Made by a program: the position numbers and the translations under genes
Notes under the pieces: generated by a model
Databases searched by the model: none
Told to the model about the DNA's origin: nothing
What the model saw: the letters and a program-made list of their open reading frames with translations, nothing else
Source of the DNA: Rhodohalobacter sp. 614A
GTDB lineage: Bacteria; Bacteroidota; Rhodothermia; Balneolales; Balneolaceae
Assembly: GCF_021462415.1 (NCBI RefSeq)
Contig: NZ_JAKEDS010000001.1
Coordinates: 406,273 to 470,272 of the forward strand
Direction: 5' to 3'
Length of the DNA: 64,000 nucleotides
Shown: positions 1 through 6,862 of the stretch, piece after piece
How the letters are laid out: the number at the start of each line of letters is the position of its first letter
How positions within the stretch are numbered: position 1 is the first letter of the stretch

Positions 1-313
1 GATATATTTCGTCGTCGAAATTAAACACCGAAACTTTTACACCCGTAACAGGTGATTTCAGGCTTCCAAAACCAACAGCAGAAAAAACGATGTGAACCGT
101 CATTCCGTCGTTTAAATAGAACTGATAATTCCAAAACTCATTAAAATGGTTACCTCTCAGGGTTTGAGCCCAAATCCGTTCATTGTCAACGGCTTCGAGT
201 TCGCCTTTTGGGTTAGAAATCTGTGCAGAAAGGGACTGGGGAACCAGCAGACAGATTAAAATTGCGGGTAAACTTTTTAGAAAATTACCGTATACATCAA
301 ACTTCATATGCAT
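1..313 (-). CDS. Secreted protein of unknown function, N-terminal part only
   Basis: This is the 5' end of a minus-strand gene that runs off the left edge of the window; about 104 residues are visible. It opens with a signal peptide: a short basic stretch, a hydrophobic core (SLPAILICLLVP) and a likely cleavage site after SLSA, before QISNPKGE. The mature part is rich in aromatic residues (RIWAQTLRG, FWNYQFYLND) and looks like beta structure. I do not recognise the family. Two start codons lie six bases apart (313 and 307) and neither has a clear ribosome binding site. The 243 bp up to the divergent Stealth gene are AT-rich and presumably hold both promoters. Confidence 0.6.
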   Translation of the reverse strand, partial: MHMKFDVYGNFLKSLPAILICLLVPQSLSAQISNPKGELEAVDNERIWAQTLRGNHFNEFWNYQFYLNDGMTVHIVFSAVGFGSLKSPVTGVKVSVFNFDDEIY

Positions 314-556
314 CTTTATCTTTGTATTATTCTAACAAAAGAACAGCATAATACGAGAGATTTATGAATTTGATATGACCTTATTTTAAATAATCGGTCT
401 AAAACTGAACCAAAATTAGTCAATTAAGTGTTTTTCTTTACTGGCTTTATTAAATTTTTAATAATATGAATGAATCAATCAGATATATGATTTTGTTACA
501 CATATCCTGATTGATTGATTTTGTATTGCACTAATAGTATGTACTTCGGAGGCAAC

Positions 557-1570
557 ATGAAGAATGAGCACACCCAAATTGATGCAGTAATTGCCTGGGT
601 GGATGGAAACGACCGAAACCATCATAAAAAAAGACTGGACACTTTTAGAAAAGTTTCTGAAAAAGAAGAACACAGTCTGCCCACCAGTTTCGACAATACC
701 CGGTTCAGAGATAATGGAGAATTGAGGTATTGTATTTCCTCTATCATTAAATTTGCCCCGTGGATCCGAAATATATACGTAGTTACAGATAACCAGGTGC
801 CCGGTTTTCTTACTCCTGAAATCCAGGATCGGTACAATATTCACATTGTAGATCATAAGGACATATTTGAATCCTACGAATGGGCTTTGCCAACCTTCAA
901 CACACGTTCTATTGAAACTGCTCTTTGGAGAATCCCGGGATTGGCGCCACGTTTTATCTATTTCAATGACGATTTTGTAATCACAAATCCCGTTACACCA
1001 GAAGATTTCTTTGTTGAAGGAAAAGTTGTTCTGAGGGGACATTGGGATCCCATCAGTACATACGGTCCGGGAAGATTGATGTTAAATGATGTGGGCAGTG
1101 TAGTGGCAAAAAATGTCTTGGGAATCACACGATCCATGCATCTTCTTTTGCAGATAAAGTCGGCCGAACTTGCCGGATTTTCCGAACAGTATTTCAGGAT
1201 TCCACATGTTCCCCATCCCATTGTTACCGATACTTTAAAAACATTCTTCACTAAAAATCCTGAATTATTTGAAGAAAACATCCAGTATCGCTTTCGAAAC
1301 AGGGACCAGTTTTCTGCCATATTTCTGGCTCATCATCTGGAAATAAAAGAAGATAATGCTGTTTTAAGAGATGCCGGTGATTCATTAATGCTCAACGGAG
1401 AGATTGATTTTTTACCTTTAATCAACCTGAAACTAAAAAAAATTAAAGGTGATCGTATTCTATTTGTATGTTTGCAAGGGCTGGAAAAGTTTAATAAGTA
1501 TTATCGCCAAAAAATAGAATATGCTTTTGATTCCATGTTTGACGCCGGCAAAAAGGCAATCCGGTTATAG
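557..1570 (+). CDS. Stealth-family sugar-phosphate transferase
   Basis: This is a 337-residue Stealth protein, the bacterial relatives of the human GlcNAc-1-phosphotransferase subunit GNPTAB that move hexose-1-phosphate from a nucleotide sugar to a surface glycan. CR1 is at residues 8-19 (IDAVIAWVDGND). CR2 runs from about 49 to 142, with RFRDNGELRYC, IYVVTDN, LPTFNTRSIE and FIYFNDDFV. The CR3-like block HVPHPIVTDTL and the final RFRNRDQFS segment follow. The ATG at 557 is chosen over the in-frame ATG 14 codons earlier because CGGAGG lies just upstream and the IDAV start fits the family. It has no TM segment or signal, so it should be cytoplasmic. The usual capsule or glycosyltransferase cluster is absent; only a membrane protein follows. 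Confidence 0.88.
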   Translation: MKNEHTQIDAVIAWVDGNDRNHHKKRLDTFRKVSEKEEHSLPTSFDNTRFRDNGELRYCISSIIKFAPWIRNIYVVTDNQVPGFLTPEIQDRYNIHIVDHKDIFESYEWALPTFNTRSIETALWRIPGLAPRFIYFNDDFVITNPVTPEDFFVEGKVVLRGHWDPISTYGPGRLMLNDVGSVVAKNVLGITRSMHLLLQIKSAELAGFSEQYFRIPHVPHPIVTDTLKTFFTKNPELFEENIQYRFRNRDQFSAIFLAHHLEIKEDNAVLRDAGDSLMLNGEIDFLPLINLKLKKIKGDRILFVCLQGLEKFNKYYRQKIEYAFDSMFDAGKKAIRL

Positions 1571-1611
1571 TGGTACTTTTTGAAAAGAATATTATTCTTT
1601 GACTACAATAC

Positions 1612-2598
1612 GTGATTAAAAAAGAGAAACTACGCAAAATCTGGAAAGCCCTTATTGACAGCCCGCGTGCAAAAAAAGTACAGAAAATTGTACGAAGGGT
1701 AATCATAGCAGCACTTTTTGGAGTTATTGTATACCAGCTTTTCCTGATTGGCTGGCAAGAAGTGCTCAGATCATTGCCCACCGAGCCGCTTTTCTACATT
1801 CTCTTTCTCGTCTTGTATGTAACACTTCCCATTGCAGAAACTTTTATTTACCGTCAGGTTTGGGCCATTCCCAAAGTACAACTCTTTAAAACCGTACTCA
1901 CAAAGAAAATCTATAATGATGAAATTGTGGGGTATTCAGGCGAGTTTTATCTTTTTATATGGGCACGAAAACATCTCAACAAGCGCGACAGCGTAATCCT
2001 GAAAAACCTTCGCGACAACAATATACTTTCCGTTGTAACTTCAAATTTTGTAGCTCTTAGCCTTATTGGAGCACTTGTTTTTACAGGCATAATCGACATC
2101 GGGGATCTGGTTCCAAATGTGAATTTTGTTTATGTAACCATCGCCCTGATAATTGCCATTCTACTTGTTATTCTATTTATACAATTCAGAAAGTATCTGT
2201 TTGATCTGCCGCTGAAAAAAGCATTCATCATCTTTTCTATTTACCTGTTTCGCTTTGTTCTGCATAACAGTTTGCTGGTTGTTCAATGGGCTGTCGTCAT
2301 TCCTCAAACACCTCTTTCCACCTGGCTGATTTTCCTTGCCATTACTATTGTAGTTAACAGAATTCCATTTTTACCAAGCAGAGATCTTGTGTTTATGTGG
2401 GCCGGCATCGAACTTTCACGTGTACTGAATATGACGACGGCTTCTGTTGCGGGAATGCTGTTGGTATCGAGCGTGCTGAAAAAATGTACCAACCTGATCT
2501 TGTTGTTATTGCTCCCTTACTTTTCTGATGCGCCGGATATTAAACAGATGAGAGAACAGAAACAGATATCTAAAATCATTCAATCGGAAACAGATTAA
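1612..2598 (+). CDS. Polytopic membrane protein, possibly LPG-synthase/flippase-like
   Basis: This is a 328-residue membrane protein with a GTG start, 41 bp downstream of the Stealth gene and probably co-transcribed with it. A basic N-terminus is followed by about seven hydrophobic segments, at roughly 29-48, 57-77, 140-165, 172-193, 205-230, 236-255 and 277-302. The segment FLPSRDLVFMWAGIELSR near residue 260 resembles the conserved loop of lysylphosphatidylglycerol-synthase TM / UPF0104 proteins, but the match is too weak for a firm call. The pairing with a Stealth transferase suggests a role in lipid-linked or surface glycan export; this is inference. Synthesis of aminoacyl-lipid is unlikely because there is no catalytic GNAT domain. 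Confidence 0.75.
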   Translation: MIKKEKLRKIWKALIDSPRAKKVQKIVRRVIIAALFGVIVYQLFLIGWQEVLRSLPTEPLFYILFLVLYVTLPIAETFIYRQVWAIPKVQLFKTVLTKKIYNDEIVGYSGEFYLFIWARKHLNKRDSVILKNLRDNNILSVVTSNFVALSLIGALVFTGIIDIGDLVPNVNFVYVTIALIIAILLVILFIQFRKYLFDLPLKKAFIIFSIYLFRFVLHNSLLVVQWAVVIPQTPLSTWLIFLAITIVVNRIPFLPSRDLVFMWAGIELSRVLNMTTASVAGMLLVSSVLKKCTNLILLLLLPYFSDAPDIKQMREQKQISKIIQSETD

Positions 2599-2632
2599 TA
2601 ATAACAGATAGATTTCAACAAAGTCTGAAGTT

Positions 2633-4012
2633 CTAATCCCCGTTTCTCTTGAGATATTGCCACGCAATACCGAGCAAAAACAGGTAGGCGATCAGTGCAA
2701 ACATAACCACCCAAAATCCTTCTGTGGGGTCGTCAAAATAATGAACGGGAGCGTTGATAAGGATCAAAAGGGGAAAGCCAAAAACCAATGCCAGGCCACT
2801 GCCATATACAAGGTTATAACTGGCAGGAGATTTCATCCCGGAATCTACAATTCGCAGTAAAACCAGGGCCGATTGAAGAGTTCCGGTCATATTCCCAAAA
2901 ATTGTTGCGAACCGCTCAAACTCAAACTGCTGGAATGCGTCTTGCGTCAGGTACTGGATAACCCCCCAGGTTGCCAGCGTAACCATAATGGAAATCGCTA
3001 AAAGTGGCAGCCAGTATTGGGCTACAACAACCAAACTTATAGCAGCAACTGAAGCCACAATCATAAAATCCATAAAAAGATTGGAGCAGCGGGTCATAGT
3101 AGTGTCATCAATAATTCTGCTGGCATTGGTAGAATCGAGGATTTTCCGGACGAAGAGAGCTACGATAGCGGCAAAAATAAAATGAAATGACCAGAGCGTT
3201 GTTACTTCGTTTTCCGCTCCTACAGCGACTAATCCCCATTCCATCAACGTAACCACACCGTATGTCAGAATAAATGTAAACCCGATCAACGCGATGTGAA
3301 ACGTGAACGACTCAATATTTTCTGAAGCCGTGGTAATTTTTTCCTCTTTGTTGGGTTTGGGATTTTCCAGTATCCCTTTTTTTACCTCATCCGGCAATTC
3401 ATCACCGGCATTGATATATGCGGCTCGTCCCCGCCGAATACCTCTCCTCACCAACCAGATTCCCACCGTATAGGCAACCAGGAAACCTGCAGCGGAAAAT
3501 GTTAAACCTACAATCCCCCCGCTTTCAAAGCCGAACTGTTCCCAATTTGTACCAATGGTATAAGCAATACCGGGATTCATTCCGAAGCCAAGAGGCGGCA
3601 ACAAACCAATACCGGCAAAAAGATCGGGAAACAGGGAATAAATGAGCAGGAATGCTATAGCCAAGCCAACAATTGCCTGAACAAGATAAACAGCAATGAA
3701 AATCAGTCCAAACTTAACGGACGATAATCCCATTTTACTTTTGGGAGCCCTCAGCCCCAAAGCTATAAAAAGAAGGGCCAGCAAATGATAGACGTAGGTT
3801 CCAAGACGATCTGAAGTCAGATCAATCCATCCCAGCAGATTCGCACCAAGAATCAACCCAAACACACCCGCAAGTAAATTGGCAGGGATCAGGTATTTTT
3901 GCAGAATGCCGATTTTGCTTCTCAAATACGTAGAAACAACCAACAACACCCCCATCCAGGCAAAATCAAGGAAAAATGCTCCGGCAGAAATATCAAGCGT
4001 CCAAGAACTCAT
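2633..4012 (-). CDS. Sodium/glutamate symporter-like (GltS-type) transporter
   Basis: A 459-residue protein with about 11-12 hydrophobic segments in two halves separated by a charged loop near residues 190-240. The features that suggest GltS are LIPANLLAGVFGL near residue 40 and the loop PPLGFGMNPGIAYTIG near 140, followed by FGFESGGIVGLTFSAAGFL, which sits where GltS carries its GFE-containing re-entrant region. It lies 1 bp downstream of the acyltransferase gene (4014-5213), so the two form an operon and are probably translationally coupled. The substrate is not predictable; the second half diverges from classic GltS. Confidence 0.7.
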   Translation of the reverse strand: MSSWTLDISAGAFFLDFAWMGVLLVVSTYLRSKIGILQKYLIPANLLAGVFGLILGANLLGWIDLTSDRLGTYVYHLLALLFIALGLRAPKSKMGLSSVKFGLIFIAVYLVQAIVGLAIAFLLIYSLFPDLFAGIGLLPPLGFGMNPGIAYTIGTNWEQFGFESGGIVGLTFSAAGFLVAYTVGIWLVRRGIRRGRAAYINAGDELPDEVKKGILENPKPNKEEKITTASENIESFTFHIALIGFTFILTYGVVTLMEWGLVAVGAENEVTTLWSFHFIFAAIVALFVRKILDSTNASRIIDDTTMTRCSNLFMDFMIVASVAAISLVVVAQYWLPLLAISIMVTLATWGVIQYLTQDAFQQFEFERFATIFGNMTGTLQSALVLLRIVDSGMKSPASYNLVYGSGLALVFGFPLLILINAPVHYFDDPTEGFWVVMFALIAYLFLLGIAWQYLKRNGD

Positions 4013-4013
4013 A

Positions 4014-5213
4014 TTAGAGCGAAGTTACAGGATTTTCGCCTTTTTTCAATCGTTTGATATATAACTGCCATTGGAGTGCGCTCTGGCCTTCCAGATTTAT
4101 CTGGATGATATCGTGAGGGCTCGTTACAGTAAGCTTGTGGTTTTGTTCAACGGACGTATAGTTGATTTGATCAAAAGGAAGTTCAAATTTTTGTGAACCG
4201 ACCGATACAAAAAGACCGTTTGAGGTAAGTTTTACGTATCCGCGGTCAAGTTTCTGAAGACGCTGTTCCTGATCCAGTTTATTTACCTGAGAACCACTTT
4301 TTTCCAGCAAAATATTATCCTTAGAATCCGAAAAAACCATCGGCATTTCATTGATTTTGTTGAACAGATCAATGATCGAAACGGCCTCGCCCTCAGAATC
4401 TACCAATCGGGAGGCCGTATTCATTCGATAACGAAACTCAGATTCACGACTAAAAACACTCACGCCATCCGGCGAAAATATAGCGCCGTTTACCCCCGTA
4501 TCGGGGCAACGGTATAAAAACCTTTGAATGCCGGCCGCCGGTTTGCTGCATTTGACAGGAATTGCCTCTTCCGGCGGATGGTACTCATCAAAGGTGATTA
4601 ACTCACGGCAATGATTTGCAAAGGTCTCGTAATCGTCAAAATCGGATGAATGAACCGGATCTAAAAAACGGAGTTCCACGCTTCCACGGCGGAGATTGTC
4701 GGCCCAGCGCGGCCAGCTAAGGTACGAGCCGTGAATCTGGACTGGATGAACCGGGATTCTCATCTTCCAAAAAAGCTTGAGCGTCGTTTCGATCAGGGGT
4801 TTTGGTTTTCCATCCCAGCGCCGGCCACCTTCCGGAAAAATGACAATCATTCTTCTTTGATCAATCATTTTTATCACACTCCGAATACTTCCCGGCTCGG
4901 GTACATACTTGCTTGTAGGTACAATCCCGATCCCGTCCATAAAAATACGTGGGAGCATTTTATGAAACTGGTCGCGGGTCATAACCCCGGCGGTAGGCTC
5001 TTGCGTCATCCCCACGTTAATCATAAACGGATCAAAGTAATTCGCGTGATTTCCGTAGATAAAACAGGGGCCGGTTAACGGCATGTTTTCCGGATTTGTG
5101 ATTCGGGGTTTGAAAAGAAATTTTGTTGTTGGGATGATAGTTCTTCGCATGAAAGCGAAGGCTTTATCCGAAAACCCCCGTTCATTTTTGTTGAAGGTGA
5201 AATCGTCGAGCAT
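4014..5213 (-). CDS. PlsC-type acyltransferase with C-terminal extension
   Basis: This is a 399-residue member of the lysophospholipid/glycerol-3-phosphate acyltransferase family. Catalytic motif I is NHANYFD (H56 and D61, the HX4D motif), and the glycerophosphate-binding FPEGG is at about 126-130. The acyltransferase domain ends near residue 215. The remaining 180 residues hold FSPDGVSVFSRESEF, LYIKRLKKGE and short alternating strands, which look like a PH- or GRAM-like beta domain; this is a weak structural guess. Ordinary PlsC proteins are about 240 residues long, so the C-terminal half is an accessory domain. There is no signal peptide and probably one hydrophobic segment. It heads an operon with the GltS-like carrier. 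Confidence 0.82.
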   Translation of the reverse strand: MLDDFTFNKNERGFSDKAFAFMRRTIIPTTKFLFKPRITNPENMPLTGPCFIYGNHANYFDPFMINVGMTQEPTAGVMTRDQFHKMLPRIFMDGIGIVPTSKYVPEPGSIRSVIKMIDQRRMIVIFPEGGRRWDGKPKPLIETTLKLFWKMRIPVHPVQIHGSYLSWPRWADNLRRGSVELRFLDPVHSSDFDDYETFANHCRELITFDEYHPPEEAIPVKCSKPAAGIQRFLYRCPDTGVNGAIFSPDGVSVFSRESEFRYRMNTASRLVDSEGEAVSIIDLFNKINEMPMVFSDSKDNILLEKSGSQVNKLDQEQRLQKLDRGYVKLTSNGLFVSVGSQKFELPFDQINYTSVEQNHKLTVTSPHDIIQINLEGQSALQWQLYIKRLKKGENPVTSL

Positions 5214-5328
5214 CCTTTATGGCAGACTTATTTCTGAGTTTTTTCTGTAGAAAATTGTTTCATAGCCAAAGGTAGTAAAAGATTGAGTGAAACGGCAGAC
5301 GTTAGGCAGCAAACGTGAGACCGGTGCA

Positions 5329-5545
5329 CTACTTTTTTACATATTTTTTTATCTGTACTAAAATCCCATTGATATTTTTCAAAATTTCATTGTTTGAAAA
5401 TCTTATGACTGAGAAACCATATCTCTGGAACTCCTTTGTACGTTCACTATCATAGTATTGCGCACATCCTGTTCATAATATCTGTCATCTCCTGCCGAAG
5501 CCGTTTTGCGTATTTGAATGGATGTTGTTCAGCACCGGCGTGAAG
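5329..5545 (-). pseudogene. Decayed DUF559 (PD-(D/E)XK nuclease-fold) gene
   Basis: Reading the minus strand in three frames recovers pieces of a DUF559 protein. The first piece is an N-terminal helix, HPFKYAKRLRQEMTD (about 5545-5480). A frame change leads to YYEQDVRN (about 5480-5455). A second leads to the typical C-terminal end YDSERTKEFQRYGFSVIRFS then NNEILKNINGIL, stopping at TAG 5331-5329. The central part that carries the nuclease residues in this Vsr-like family is missing. No intact reading frame remains, so this is a fossil with at least two frame breaks and an internal deletion. The family call rests on remembered family sequence, not on a search. Confidence 0.6.
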
Positions 5546-5573
5546 TGGTAGTCTGATTGTTTTTTGCCTTTTC

Positions 5574-5625
5574 CGCCCTCACCCCACCCCCTCTCCCGCG
5601 GAAGAGGGGAAGTCTCTTTTTCATC
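5574..5625. repeat. GC-rich hairpin element beside the DUF559 remnant
   Basis: A pyrimidine-rich run containing CCCTCACCCCACCCCC is followed by a hairpin with 7-bp arms (CCCCTCT at 5588-5594 with AGAGGGG at 5603-5609, loop CCCGCGGA). It stands out from the AT-rich surroundings. Elements of this kind are scattered through many bacterial genomes. The rest of the 500-bp gap (5214-5715) holds the DUF559 remnant and nothing else I can name. Confidence 0.5.
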
Positions 5626-5715
5626 GTTATTTGTCATAAAATCATTTCAAATTGAACCACTTCAAACATCAAAAGTATTCATAAGAATACCTTACGTTGG
5701 GAAAGGCAGAAACCC

Positions 5716-6846
5716 TCAATCAATCGTTGGATACGGGTCAATCGTCTCGATCGAACCGTCCGGATTGTGGGTCAGTTCCGTCATCTTGATGTTTCGGAGA
5801 TGAGTTTGACCGCCGGAAAGCTCCGTATCATGATAAAAGAGATACCACTGTCCTTCAAACTCTGCAATTGAATGATGATTGGTCCAGCCGATGACCGGTT
5901 CGAGGATTACTCCCTGGTAAATAAATGGTCCATATGGATTGTCGCCCGTGGCGTAGACAATATAGTGAGTGTCTCCGGTGGAATAGGAGAGGTAGTATGT
6001 GCCATTATACTTGTGAACCCAGGCCGCTTCAAAAAAGCGACGATCATTGTCTCCGGCTGTGATTGGATCACCGTTTTCGTCTAAAATCATCACATCGCGT
6101 ACGTCCTCATCGAAACTCAGCATATCATCGCTCATACGGGCAATTTTCGGCATGATGGCCGGCTCATCATCCGCCGGATAAACATCTTCTTCAATATATT
6201 CGCCGGATTCCCATCGCTGAAGTTGTCCGCCCCAGATTCCACCAAAGTACATGTAATATTCGTCATCATCATCCTGAAAAACAGCCGGATCCATACTGTA
6301 GCTTCCTTCAATCGGTTCTGGCTGCGGCTCAAACGGTCCGGTGGGAGAATCATCCGTTGCAGCGCCAATGTAGAATACTCCGTTCTCATCTTTAGCAGGA
6401 AAATAGAAATAGTAGGTATCTCCTTTTTTTGCTGCGTCCGGCGCCCACATCTGGCGGCTGGCCCACGGCACATCATCTACATGAAGAGCCAAACCATGAT
6501 CGGTTACTTCTCCACCGATGGATTCCATCGAAAAGACATGATAATCTTTCATATCAAAATGGCTGCCCAAGTCGTCTTCAGGAATGCCAGATTCATAATC
6601 GTGAGAAGGATAGATATACAGTGTGCCATCGAAAACATGCGCCGAAGGGTCGGCCGTATACATATGATTGACTAGTGGTTCGGAAATGGCCTCAAGTGTA
6701 TCGCTCATCACTGAACTTAGAATGCTGTCCGATTCAGCAGAAGAATCGGACATTTCACCATCAGATTCACTCTGGCAACCCCATGCTGTTACAAGAAAAG
6801 TTAAAACTAAAATGAAAAAATGCTTCCCAGATAAGCTATTTAACAT
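5716..6846 (-). CDS. Glycoside hydrolase family 43 lipoprotein
   Basis: A 376-residue GH43-type five-bladed propeller enzyme, a family of alpha-L-arabinofuranosidases and beta-xylosidases acting on arabinan or xylan side chains. It has a lipoprotein signal with Cys24 (VTAWGC), followed by a long acidic Ser/Asp linker. The blades begin at MYTADPSAHVFDG, where D66 is the probable catalytic base. SMDPAVFQDDD carries the pKa-modulating Asp, and RRFFEAAWVHKYNG carries the likely acid Glu. SYSTGDTHYIVYATG and TNHHSIAEFEGQWYLFYHD are further typical blade motifs. The acidic linker suggests a cell-surface lipoprotein. There is no SusCD pair next to it, so the substrate stays open. Confidence 0.88.
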   Translation of the reverse strand: MLNSLSGKHFFILVLTFLVTAWGCQSESDGEMSDSSAESDSILSSVMSDTLEAISEPLVNHMYTADPSAHVFDGTLYIYPSHDYESGIPEDDLGSHFDMKDYHVFSMESIGGEVTDHGLALHVDDVPWASRQMWAPDAAKKGDTYYFYFPAKDENGVFYIGAATDDSPTGPFEPQPEPIEGSYSMDPAVFQDDDDEYYMYFGGIWGGQLQRWESGEYIEEDVYPADDEPAIMPKIARMSDDMLSFDEDVRDVMILDENGDPITAGDNDRRFFEAAWVHKYNGTYYLSYSTGDTHYIVYATGDNPYGPFIYQGVILEPVIGWTNHHSIAEFEGQWYLFYHDTELSGGQTHLRNIKMTELTHNPDGSIETIDPYPTID

Positions 6847-6862
6847 AATGTTTGGCTTAGGT

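Noticed and set aside
515-556. 14-codon upstream extension of the Stealth gene
   Set aside because: The ATG at 557 has a good ribosome binding site and begins the conserved CR1 region; the extension has no support.
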